This document shows, piece by piece, positions 45,119 through 52,935 of a DNA stretch of 64,000 bases. Positions within the stretch are counted from its first letter, which is position 1; the number at the start of each line of letters is the position of its first letter. The DNA lies in assembly GCA_028708425.1 (NCBI GenBank), contig JAQVYY010000001.1, positions 149,634-213,633 on the forward strand. The letters run 5' to 3'. Made by a program: the position numbers and the translations under genes. The notes beneath the pieces were generated by a model. That model did not search any database and had not been told where the DNA came from. It was given only the letters and a program-made list of their open reading frames with translations. The stretch is from Bacteroidales bacterium (lineage in GTDB: Bacteria > Bacteroidota > Bacteroidia > Bacteroidales > Tenuifilaceae).

Positions 45119-45418
45119 TTATGGATTGCATTTTTTTATGCAGTCGGTTATTTTAGATAGCTTATCGTTTTTTAGAAAGTAGTAAGTGTTTTTGCCCTCC
45201 CTTTTTGAATCTAGTACGCCCTTATCTTTTAAAATCCTTAGGTGGTGCGATGTGGTCGACTGTTCGATATCAAGCTTTTGGTGAATTTCGGTAACAGTCA
45301 TTCGTTTGCCATCCTCTAAGTAATCTAAAATGGCAATTCGCATGGGGTGAGCAATAGCTTTAAGCATGCTGGCAGCGCGTTCAAGCTGCTCAATTTGTAA
45401 CTCATTAAGGGTGCCCAT
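45119..45418 (-). CDS. ArsR-family winged-helix regulator
   Basis: This 99-residue protein has the ArsR layout: an N-terminal helix (LERAASMLKAIAHPMRIAILDYL), the HTH recognition region (MTVTEIHQKLDIEQSTTSHHLRILKDKG) and a beta wing (LDSKREGKNTYYFL). It lacks the paired cysteines of arsenic or cadmium sensors at the usual alpha-3 position, so the effector is unknown. The gene lies on the same strand as the QueD-like gene. Confidence 0.88.
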   Translation of the reverse strand: MGTLNELQIEQLERAASMLKAIAHPMRIAILDYLEDGKRMTVTEIHQKLDIEQSTTSHHLRILKDKGVLDSKREGKNTYYFLKNDKLSKITDCIKKCNP

Positions 45419-45440
45419 TATAAATGATATTTGATTAATG

Positions 45441-45448
45441 CAAATATA
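45441..45448 (-). promoter_or_regulatory. Candidate -7 box for the ArsR gene
   Basis: On the minus strand the sequence is TATATTTG, an exact TAnnTTTG match, 22 bases upstream of the ATG. No clear -33 TTG was found. Confidence 0.4.
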
Positions 45449-45689
45449 TAAATAATTGCGAGTATTAACCTATTGTTTTGTTTCAAGGTCAATTTATGTA
45501 AAAGGTTTTTTGGGCTAAATCCAAGGCAAACTTTTTAGCGACTTTAATACAGTTCAAATTCGCTCCAAATATTTTGTTGTTTGATATGTTTAAAACCGTG
45601 TAGCCTTATAATAATTTTATATTAACAGTATTGGTTGTAAAAAAAGTAGTTAATTTGTTATAATTTAATAAATCAGAATTTTGGTATTG

Positions 45690-46658
45690 ATGTTATCTGA
45701 CATAAAAAAACCTGTTAGCAAAGAGGTTAAGGAGTTTGAACCCTATTTTAACGAGGTGATGAGTAGCAAGGTACCGTTGCTAAGCACTATTACCAACTAC
45801 ATCTATAGGCGCAAAGGGAAGCAGATACGCCCCGTTTTGGTGTTTTTGTCGGCGGGTTTAAATGGGGATATTAACAAGTCAACGTTTGTTGCAGCCGGAA
45901 TGATTGAGCTGCTGCATACCGCCACCCTAATACACGATGATGTGGTTGATGAGGCTTATGAGCGGAGAGGCTCATTCTCAATAAAGGCCCTGTGGCGCTC
46001 AAAGATTGCGGTGCTGGTAGGCGATTATCTTTTATCCAAGGGGATGTTGCTTGCGGTTGAAACAGGTGAGTTTGAACTATTGCGCAATATGAGCAATGCG
46101 GTTAAGGAGATGAGTGAAGGGGAGCTGATGCAAATTGACCGCTCACGAAAAATGAACATTGATGTGGAGGCCTATTTCGATATTATCCATAAAAAGACTG
46201 CCGCGTTAATTGCCTCGTGTTTGGTTAATGGCGCTGTATCGGCAGGTGCTTCTCCTACCAGTATCGAAAAAATGAATGAGTATGGTGTAAATCTTGGCTT
46301 GGCTTTTCAGATAAAGGATGATATATTCGATTACCAAACCAAAGGGGCTATAGGAAAGCCATTTGGTAACGATATTAAGGAGAATAAGCTAACCCTGCCA
46401 TTAATTTATGCCCTTGCGCAGGCTGATGCTGCGACCAAAAAACGGGTTTTATCCTTACTAAGGAAAAGCAAACGGGATAACGGTGTAGTTCGTCAAGTAA
46501 TTGAATTTACTGAGCAGCAAGGGGGAATAGCTTACGCGCAAGAGAAAATGCTTTATTTTGTTGATAAGGCCAAGGAAGCCATCGTATCGTACCCCGATTC
46601 GGACTATAAAAATTCACTTATTCACATGGCCGATTTTGTGGCGAACCGAACCAAGTAG
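45690..46658 (+). CDS. Polyprenyl diphosphate synthase (octaprenyl-type)
   Basis: ATG at 45690 (MLSDIKKPVSKE) gives 322 residues. Both aspartate-rich motifs are present: FARM as LIHDDVVDEA with the following RRG, and SARM as FQIKDDIFDY, plus GKQIRPVLVFLSAG and KTAALIASC. It condenses isopentenyl units onto farnesyl diphosphate to make the quinone side chain. CvpA starts 27 bp downstream. Confidence 0.93.
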   Translation: MLSDIKKPVSKEVKEFEPYFNEVMSSKVPLLSTITNYIYRRKGKQIRPVLVFLSAGLNGDINKSTFVAAGMIELLHTATLIHDDVVDEAYERRGSFSIKALWRSKIAVLVGDYLLSKGMLLAVETGEFELLRNMSNAVKEMSEGELMQIDRSRKMNIDVEAYFDIIHKKTAALIASCLVNGAVSAGASPTSIEKMNEYGVNLGLAFQIKDDIFDYQTKGAIGKPFGNDIKENKLTLPLIYALAQADAATKKRVLSLLRKSKRDNGVVRQVIEFTEQQGGIAYAQEKMLYFVDKAKEAIVSYPDSDYKNSLIHMADFVANRTK

Positions 46659-46685
46659 TGGTGTAAACCTTATAATGTATAAGTT

Positions 46686-47225
46686 ATGACTATTCTAGAT
46701 ATAGTTTTACTGGTTGTGTTTATTTTTGCTGGTTTTAATGGATATAAAAAAGGATTAATTGCTCAGGCTGCTGGTTTAATAGGATTGTTACTGGGTATTT
46801 GGGGTGCCATCCACTTTTCCGATTTCACGGCCAACCTTATGGTTGAGCAATGGTCGTTTAGCTCACCCTATCTCCCGCTAATATCATTTGCCATAACCTT
46901 TGTTATTATTCTAGTGGGAGTGTATTTTATTGGCAAGATAGCCGAAGGAATTGTTAATCTAGCGTTTTTAGGAATTATTAATAAGCTATTGGGATTAGTT
47001 TTTGGCGTGTTAAAAACAGCCCTAATTTTTAGCGTTATCCTTTTGTTATTAGGAAAGCTGAGTAGTAGGGTAAAGGTTGTTCCCGATAATTTTGGAGAAG
47101 ATTCTTTTCTGTACGGGCCCGTTGAGCGACTTGCGCCCAGCATATTCCCTTACCTTAACTTTGAGGGGATAAAGGATAAGGTTGAGGATACCTTTACTCC
47201 GGACAAACAGGAAATTGATGTTTGA
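46686..47225 (+). CDS. cvpA: CvpA-family inner-membrane protein
   Basis: This 179-residue protein has four transmembrane helices and the family's opening (DIVLLVVFIFAGFNGYKKG, then LIGLLLGIWGAI). The short hydrophilic C-terminal tail is typical. CvpA proteins are small inner-membrane proteins linked in other bacteria to colicin V production and envelope functions. It lies in a probable operon with the polyprenyl synthase. Confidence 0.85.
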   Translation: MTILDIVLLVVFIFAGFNGYKKGLIAQAAGLIGLLLGIWGAIHFSDFTANLMVEQWSFSSPYLPLISFAITFVIILVGVYFIGKIAEGIVNLAFLGIINKLLGLVFGVLKTALIFSVILLLLGKLSSRVKVVPDNFGEDSFLYGPVERLAPSIFPYLNFEGIKDKVEDTFTPDKQEIDV

Positions 47226-47251
47226 CTTAGGGTTGAATGGTAAAAATCAAA

Positions 47252-48148
47252 TTAGGTTTTCTGTTCGTCAATTGCTCCTCCCGCAAACTGCTTAATATAA
47301 ACATCGCGCTGCGGAAAGGGTAATTCTATACCCTTCTTTTTAAACTCTTTAAAAATTTCGAAATAAAGCTGACTTTTGAGTAAATGCGGTTTTCGAGTAT
47401 AATCAGTTGTAAATACCCTAAGGGTAAATTTTAAGCTGCTATCTGCATACTCATCAAAAAGCACATCGGCACCGGGCAGCTTAAGTACCCCGGGGTGCTT
47501 ATTTGCCACGTCAAGCAGAATCTCTCTAACTATCTCTGGATCCTCGTTGTACGAAACTCCTACCGGAATTTTAAACCGCACATTTGCATCGTTGTAGCTC
47601 CAGTTAATAACGGTATCGGAAACAAACTTTGAATTTGGGATAAGAATAGCAATATTATCGTTGGTAATAATGGTTGTGCTACGTGCCGATATATTTACCA
47701 CATCGCCCGCCAGGTTATCGAGCTCCGGAAGCTCAACCCTATCGCCCACCTTTATTGGGCGTTCAAAAAGAATAATTATCCCGCTAATAAAGTTATTCGT
47801 AACGCTTTGTAGGCCAAACCCAATACCTACTCCGAGTGCCCCTACCAAAACTGTTAATGTGCTCAGGTCAACCCCAGTAGATTGGACAATAATAACGAGC
47901 CCCACAAATAGAAACACGTACCTAAAAATAGACCCCACTGCATGCGAAACGCCCCTATCTGTGCCACGGCGATTGAGCAATCTTTCAATTACCCGTCGGC
48001 TAATTAGTTTTGCTAAAAAAAAGATAAGCCACGTTCCAAGAATAAGATATATGATCATGCCCAGTGAAAGGTTCGAGCTGGTTTGCGAAAAGATAGGTTT
48101 GCTCAGTAACTCGGTAACAGCTTTCCAGAAGTCTGCAAAGGTTTCCAT
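47252..48148 (-). CDS. Small-conductance mechanosensitive channel (MscS family)
   Basis: This 298-residue protein has three N-terminal transmembrane helices, of which the third carries the glycine/alanine-rich pore helix (TLTVLVGALGVGIGFGLQSVTNNFISG). The MscS beta domain follows with RPIKVGDRVE, VNISARSTTI and NIAILIPNSKFVSDTVINWS, then a C-terminal alpha/beta domain. It opens under membrane tension to release osmolytes. It is convergent with cvpA. Confidence 0.93.
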   Translation of the reverse strand: METFADFWKAVTELLSKPIFSQTSSNLSLGMIIYLILGTWLIFFLAKLISRRVIERLLNRRGTDRGVSHAVGSIFRYVFLFVGLVIIVQSTGVDLSTLTVLVGALGVGIGFGLQSVTNNFISGIIILFERPIKVGDRVELPELDNLAGDVVNISARSTTIITNDNIAILIPNSKFVSDTVINWSYNDANVRFKIPVGVSYNEDPEIVREILLDVANKHPGVLKLPGADVLFDEYADSSLKFTLRVFTTDYTRKPHLLKSQLYFEIFKEFKKKGIELPFPQRDVYIKQFAGGAIDEQKT

Positions 48149-48716
48149 GGTTATAATTTTACCCCTAAATTAATAAAAAAGATATTATGAACGATAACAT
48201 CGAGAGGGGTTTTTTGGGTTTTATTTAGAATTTTGAATGTTGCAAGAGTCTTAACCCGCATTATTCATCAAATTTGTTAAATAGGGTGATTTATTGTCCC
48301 GCTGTCTCTTTTCATTTCGCTTGGTTCAAAAATCAGCTGGTTTTTTGAGGACGGAATTGTAACAATAATTCTTTTTCTCAGGTTTAGGGTTTTTTTCAAT
48401 TATTACCCGGGCTTTCATGTCAATTTTATCGGAATCGGCATACCTTTACCATTCTCTCCAAGATTTACAATCCTGTTGTAGTGGCAGCCCTTTTTTATTC
48501 CCTGAAATATGCGAAGAAACACCACCTGTTATTAGCCTATAAAATCCTGTTTTCTTATCTTTGTACCCATAAAGATAGTTTGGTGTACTCAAAAATGGTG
48601 AAGCGTTATCTGTTCGTTTTGCAACCTTTTAAATTACGAGTTATCAGGGTATTAAGCAAGTTGTCTTTTATCTTTTTTGCACAAATCGCTCAATTTAGGT
48701 AATAAGGAGTTATAAT
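48149..48716. other. 568-bp intergenic region
   Basis: It contains a fragment of the dispersed repeat (48251-48280) and an AT-rich leader before a small HTH gene. A 73-codon open frame at 48481-48702 is not convincing. Otherwise nothing is recognised. Confidence 0.45.
48251..48280 (+). repeat. Dispersed A/B hairpin repeat, copy 12 (left half of A only)
   Basis: TTAACCCGCATTATTCATC followed by AAATTTGTTAA matches the left arm and loop of hairpin A in the full copies; then the match stops. Confidence 0.7.
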
Positions 48717-48896
48717 ATGGAATTAAAAGGCAAGGTGTTAGAAACCATTAAAAAGGCTGGTAAGCCAATGAAAGCTGGCGAGATTGCAGAGCAGGCAGGT
48801 ATTGATAAGAAAGATGTGGATAAGAGCATCAAATCTTTAGTAGCCGAGGGTGTGTTGGAGTCGCCAAAGCGTTGTTTTTACAACCTAAAAGGATAG
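48717..48896 (+). CDS. Small winged-helix DNA-binding protein (59 aa)
   Basis: A 59-residue open frame begins MELKGKVLETIKKAGKPM, continues AGEIAEQAGIDKKDVDKSIK and LVAEGVLESPKR, and ends CFYNLKG. The pattern helix, helix-turn-helix, beta wing is that of a minimal wHTH domain. An AAGGAG Shine-Dalgarno site lies about 8 bp upstream, unusually strong for this window, which supports translation. The regulatory target is unknown. Confidence 0.8.
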   Translation: MELKGKVLETIKKAGKPMKAGEIAEQAGIDKKDVDKSIKSLVAEGVLESPKRCFYNLKG

Positions 48897-48991
48897 CATA
48901 CCGCTTTTTGCGGTTGAAACCGAAAGGGGCACTGAAAAATATTTTACCCCAGAGGGAAAGAATACTTTTTTGTCCCCATGTTTTGTGTAGC

Positions 48992-50044
48992 CTATCTGTT
49001 TTCGTATTGCTGCTTATAGTAGTTGGCGTATTCGCCCGAAATAACTTCGGATACCCATTGCGAGTTGGCTAGATACCAGCTAACCGTTTTCTCAAGTCCC
49101 TCTTCGAACGAAACCTGTGGGCTCCAGCCCAGTCCGTTAGTAATCTTGCTCGAGTCAATGGCGTACCTTAGGTCGTGTCCGGCTCGGTCGGTTACAAAGG
49201 TTATAAGTTTTTCCGATTCGCCAACGTTACGGCCTAGTTTTTCGTCCATAATGCGGCATAGGAGCTTCACCAGGTCAATATTTTTCCACTCGTTATTGCC
49301 CCCAATATTGTAGGTTTCACCAAGTTTTCCCTTATGAAAAATGGTGTCGATTGCCGCCGCGTGGTCCTCAACATACAGCCAGTCGCGTACGTTTAGCCCT
49401 TTGCCGTAAACTGGGAGGGCTTTATTCTGTTTTATATTACTGATAATTAACGGAATAAGCTTCTCGGGGAATTGGTGTGAACCGTAATTATTTGAGCAGT
49501 TCGAAATAACAACGGGTAAATTATAGGTATGATGATATGCCCGCACCAAAAAATCGGCACTTGCTTTTGATGCCGAGTAGGGGCTACGTGGGTCGTAGGG
49601 TGTGCTTTCGGTAAACAGGCCCTCATCGCCCAAGCTGCCATAAACCTCATCGGTTGATATGTGATAAAATAGCTTATTCTCAAAATTATTTCCCCATTGT
49701 TTGCGGGCGGCATTCAAAAGAACAACGGTTCCCTCTATATTGGTTTTAATAAAGCTCATGGGGTCGGTAATAGACCTATCGACATGCGACTCGGCAGCCA
49801 GATGAATTACCCCATCAATTTTATGTTCTGCGAAGACTTGGTTTACCGCCTCTTCATCGCAAATATTAACCTTAACAAAGCGGTAGTTTGGTTGGCTTTC
49901 AACATCTTTTAAATTATTTAAATTGCCGGCATAGGTTAGGCAATCCATATTTATGATGTTTATTTTGGGGTATTTTGTTACAAATCGCCGAACCAGATGC
50001 GAGCCAATAAAACCCGCCCCGCCTGTTATTAGTAAATTCTTCAT
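48992..50044 (-). CDS. rfbB: dTDP-glucose 4,6-dehydratase
   Basis: This 350-residue extended SDR enzyme has the N-terminal NAD motif TGGAGFIGSHL, the catalytic region STDEVYGSL with YSASKASADFLVRAYHHTY (Tyr/Lys pair), SNNYGSHQFPEKLIP, and YGKGLNVRDWLYVEDH. These are diagnostic of RmlB/RfbB, which converts dTDP-glucose to dTDP-4-keto-6-deoxyglucose for rhamnose and related sugars. The other rml genes are not in this window. The DUF1972-type glycosyltransferase 7 kb away may use such sugars. Confidence 0.94.
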   Translation of the reverse strand: MKNLLITGGAGFIGSHLVRRFVTKYPKINIINMDCLTYAGNLNNLKDVESQPNYRFVKVNICDEEAVNQVFAEHKIDGVIHLAAESHVDRSITDPMSFIKTNIEGTVVLLNAARKQWGNNFENKLFYHISTDEVYGSLGDEGLFTESTPYDPRSPYSASKASADFLVRAYHHTYNLPVVISNCSNNYGSHQFPEKLIPLIISNIKQNKALPVYGKGLNVRDWLYVEDHAAAIDTIFHKGKLGETYNIGGNNEWKNIDLVKLLCRIMDEKLGRNVGESEKLITFVTDRAGHDLRYAIDSSKITNGLGWSPQVSFEEGLEKTVSWYLANSQWVSEVISGEYANYYKQQYENR

Positions 50045-50076
50045 ATTGTTATCCTTTCGTTAAGGGTTTGCCGTTT

Positions 50077-51012
50077 TTAGTATAGGTTTGGGTCGCTTGG
50101 TTCAGTATCAACATGCCCCGCTTTACGAACATTTTTTGCCACTTCCTGCCCACGCTCGTTGGTTTCAATGGTAAACTCAAGCATATCGCCGTTGTTTATT
50201 TCGTTAAAGTCGCCCTCAACAACATCTTGATAGTGAAAAAACAGGTTGTTGGGTGGGAACTGTATAAATCCATACCCATTATTCATGTTCATGGCGCTGC
50301 CCTCGTGTACTTCACTCTCCTCGTTGAGGCTGGTTACACGCTTGGGCTGCGAATACTCAGGTAGTTCAAAAAGATTGGTAACCAGCTGGTTGCCTGCATT
50401 CAATCCGTTGTTAATTAGCTCGTGCATGGCAATGGGGTAGGTAACCTCCTGAATTAAATCTTGCGATGTACGAGTTACCACATCGCGCCCCATGTCGTCG
50501 GTGTATTCAAAATCCCAGCTAAGCACCATAACCTTAGCGCCAAGTGAGTTCAGCTTTCTAATTAGTGGTACATAGTCGCCATCGGAGGTGATGAGCACCA
50601 CAACATTAAACCGTTTATAGAATGCTTGCTCAAAGGCCTCCAGGGCCAACCAAACATCAATCCCCTTCTCCTCTTTTTTCCCGCTACGGTTTCTAATGGG
50701 TAGGTAGTGAGTTACAACCCCTTCGGACATTAATATATCGTCGAAAACCCTATCGTTATAAAGTTGATTTCCTCGTTGGCTTGCTTCCTGAGCACTTATA
50801 CGCCCCCTAAAGTAGTGCGCCTCAATAACCTGACAAAACCTTGCGGGAACCTCCTCCTCTTTGGCTACTAAATTGCGAATAAAATCATGTAATCCTGCTA
50901 TATTCAAGCGTTTACGGCGGGCGTGAAAGTAGTTGTAATAGTTGCTAACGTGTAAAAAGTAGTTGCCATCATAAAATACTCCTATCCTTTTTAGATCTTT
51001 GGGTGTTGTCAT
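50077..51012 (-). CDS. NYN (PIN-like) domain protein fused to a C-terminal cold-shock-like domain
   Basis: ATG at 51012 (MTTPKDLKRIG) gives 311 residues. The N-terminal NYN domain is marked by GVFYDGNYFL, KGIDVWLALEAFEQAF and LITSDGDYVPLIRKLNSLGAKV, which carry the acidic residues expected to bind metal. A linker of about 60 residues leads to a cold-shock OB domain near 245-300 (NGYGFIQFPPNNLFFHYQDV and GDMLEFTIETNERG). NYN proteins are RNases or RNA-processing factors; the CSD suggests binding of single-stranded RNA. It is probably cytoplasmic. Confidence 0.82.
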   Translation of the reverse strand: MTTPKDLKRIGVFYDGNYFLHVSNYYNYFHARRKRLNIAGLHDFIRNLVAKEEEVPARFCQVIEAHYFRGRISAQEASQRGNQLYNDRVFDDILMSEGVVTHYLPIRNRSGKKEEKGIDVWLALEAFEQAFYKRFNVVVLITSDGDYVPLIRKLNSLGAKVMVLSWDFEYTDDMGRDVVTRTSQDLIQEVTYPIAMHELINNGLNAGNQLVTNLFELPEYSQPKRVTSLNEESEVHEGSAMNMNNGYGFIQFPPNNLFFHYQDVVEGDFNEINNGDMLEFTIETNERGQEVAKNVRKAGHVDTEPSDPNLY

Positions 51013-51188
51013 AAATTTTAATTTTTTTTTCAATGGTAAAGAACGAATTAATGCTATCTAATATTATATATAATTTGATACAAAGGTATGGATATTTTAG
51101 AACTTCACATAATTGTAAGGGCAAGGTTGAGCCATACCCCTGTTTTGTACACTGCATGGTCGCACATTTTGTTTGATTTTTAAATGTA

Positions 51189-51298
51189 TTAACCCCAATT
51201 ACTCATCCGTATAATTGGGGGAGACTCCGGCAACAACTGGGTCGGGGTAACCCACATTTGCATTCATCTTTAATAAATATGATGAATAATGCGGGCTA
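51189..51298 (-). repeat. Dispersed A/B hairpin repeat, copy 13 (B then A on +)
   Basis: It begins TTAACCCCAATTACTCATCC, with arm TATAATTGGGG, continues through a shortened linker, and ends GATGAATAATGCGGGCTA. Confidence 0.85.
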
Positions 51299-51582
51299 AA
51301 ATAGCCCTGCATAGCCCAAAACGCAAAAACTTAAGCCGTAAGGTTCTGACAATCAGATGCATTTTTTTTAGAGCGTTGTGAACGCCGCATGAACCAGGGT
51401 AAAAATTACACAAACGAAGCGCGAAGTTCAAAAAGCTCACAGCGGGTAAAAGTTTAACCATTCTACTTGTATTTATATAGCATTGACTAAAAGCGGTATA
51501 CGCTTTTATTATGCGTAAATAATCCCATTTGTACCAATTGTTAATGCGTAAAAAGTGCTACATGTTGCGCAAATAGTACAGC

Positions 51583-51610
51583 TTGTTTTTTTAAAAGTGC
51601 TTTATGTTTG
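51583..51610 (+). promoter_or_regulatory. Bacteroidota-type promoter for the SPFH gene
   Basis: TTG at 51583-51585 and TATGTTTG at 51603-51610 are 17 bp apart, two or three bases under the usual spacing. The 5' leader would be about 100 nt. Confidence 0.4.
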
Positions 51611-51714
51611 GACTGTGTTTACAAAGGCAAAAAAAATGGTAGTGGCCTTATCCGTATCGCTTAGCTACGAGTAGAAGGGTATCGAAAAGCATACTTATAT
51701 AATAACAGGCAAGG

Positions 51715-52890
51715 ATGAGTTTATTCAAAAGAAATAAGCACAAAAGGTTTAATAAATTTATAGACACCATTAAGTGGTACGATAACACTGACGATACCAT
51801 GATTTGGCGTTTCCCACGTTATCAAGCCAGAATTAAGAATGGTGCACAGCTCACAGTGCGTGAAAATCAGGTGGCTGTTTTGGTTAATGAGGGTCAGTTT
51901 GCCGATGTGTATCGAGAGGGGTGCTACGAGCTTACCACTAACGAAATGCCCATTCTTGCAAGGCTAAAAGGATGGGAATGCGATTTTAGCTCATCCTTTA
52001 AGGTGGATATCTATTTTGTAAACACCCAGCAGTTCTTGAATTTACGCTGGGGTACGGTAAATCCCGTTATGATATCCGATTCCGAATTTGGCCCTGTCCG
52101 TTTGTGTGCTTATGGATCGTTCTGCTTCCACGTAGCACCAAATCCCATCAACTTTGTTCGTAAGGTGGTAAAAATGGAGGGGAGCATTACTGATTTTAGC
52201 ATATCGGAGCAGTTGCGCAATTTTGCCATTGATAACTTTACCAAATATTTAGTAGAGTCGAAAATTGCTGTACTTGACCTAGCGGTAAACCTTAACGAGT
52301 TTTCGAATGAGCTAACCCTTGCCCTTAACGATAGATTCCTAGAATATGGTATCGAGCTAACACGGTTTTTAATCGAGAGCATTTCGCTGCCCGAAGCTGT
52401 GGAACAGGCACTCTATAAGCGTGCCGACAGTGGGGGTGTTGGCAACATGGCCACCTATAGGCAAAAGCAATTTACAGGACAGCTCAAGGATTTAACGAGC
52501 GGTACGTTAAAAAACGGACACCTTACCAATGTTATAAAAGAGTTAGGTACCGACTCGACCATGGTTAAGCCCATGAAACAACGAGTTACTAAATCACAGT
52601 TTGGATTAGCCGCTAGGGATAAAACTGATCCAGGACAACCTAATAGTTTTGCTGAAACTAATTTTCTCCAGGGTGAATCATCTTATATGGCCCCATACAA
52701 AATGTACTATGCAATTGTTGGTGGTGTACAGCAAGGGCCTTTCCCAATGGGGCAGCTGCAGCAGATGGTTCAGTGGGGTCAACTGACGCCCAATACCTTG
52801 GTATGGACTAAAGGGATGGTGAGTTGGTCGAAAGCCAGCTCGGTATCAACATTATCGAAATTATTTGGAGCGGTTCCACCGCCGTTATAA
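51715..52890 (+). CDS. SPFH-domain protein fused to a C-terminal GYF_2 domain
   Basis: This 391-residue protein lacks a signal peptide and TM helix. Residues about 40-250 form an SPFH domain of the YdjI/virion-core-like type (MIWRFPRYQARIKNGAQLTV, NQVAVLVNEGQFADVY, GSFCFHVAPNPINFVRKV, LNDRFLEYGIELTRFLIESI). Residues about 330-385 form a GYF_2 domain (YAIVGGVQQGPFPMGQLQQM, LTPNTLVWTKGMVSWSKAS). This type usually also has a zinc ribbon; none is seen. It is likely cytoplasmic or membrane-associated. The function is unknown. Confidence 0.82.
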   Translation: MSLFKRNKHKRFNKFIDTIKWYDNTDDTMIWRFPRYQARIKNGAQLTVRENQVAVLVNEGQFADVYREGCYELTTNEMPILARLKGWECDFSSSFKVDIYFVNTQQFLNLRWGTVNPVMISDSEFGPVRLCAYGSFCFHVAPNPINFVRKVVKMEGSITDFSISEQLRNFAIDNFTKYLVESKIAVLDLAVNLNEFSNELTLALNDRFLEYGIELTRFLIESISLPEAVEQALYKRADSGGVGNMATYRQKQFTGQLKDLTSGTLKNGHLTNVIKELGTDSTMVKPMKQRVTKSQFGLAARDKTDPGQPNSFAETNFLQGESSYMAPYKMYYAIVGGVQQGPFPMGQLQQMVQWGQLTPNTLVWTKGMVSWSKASSVSTLSKLFGAVPPPL

Positions 52891-52935
52891 TTTAATAACA
52901 CTAAAAAACACTTAAACTAAAAACAACTAAAGAGA

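Larger units (their letters stand above)
51013..51714. other. 702-bp divergent intergenic region carrying repeat copy 13
   Basis: This divergent region between the NYN and SPFH genes carries dispersed repeat copy 13 and, near 51583-51610, a promoter for the SPFH gene. The stretch 51300-51580 shows no gene. Confidence 0.5.

Noticed and set aside
48481..48702. 73-codon plus-strand open frame
   Set aside because: No domain, and it ends just before the well-supported small HTH gene; probably the leader region of that gene.
51270..51461. 63-codon minus-strand open frame
   Set aside because: It partly overlaps dispersed repeat copy 13 and has no protein-like features.
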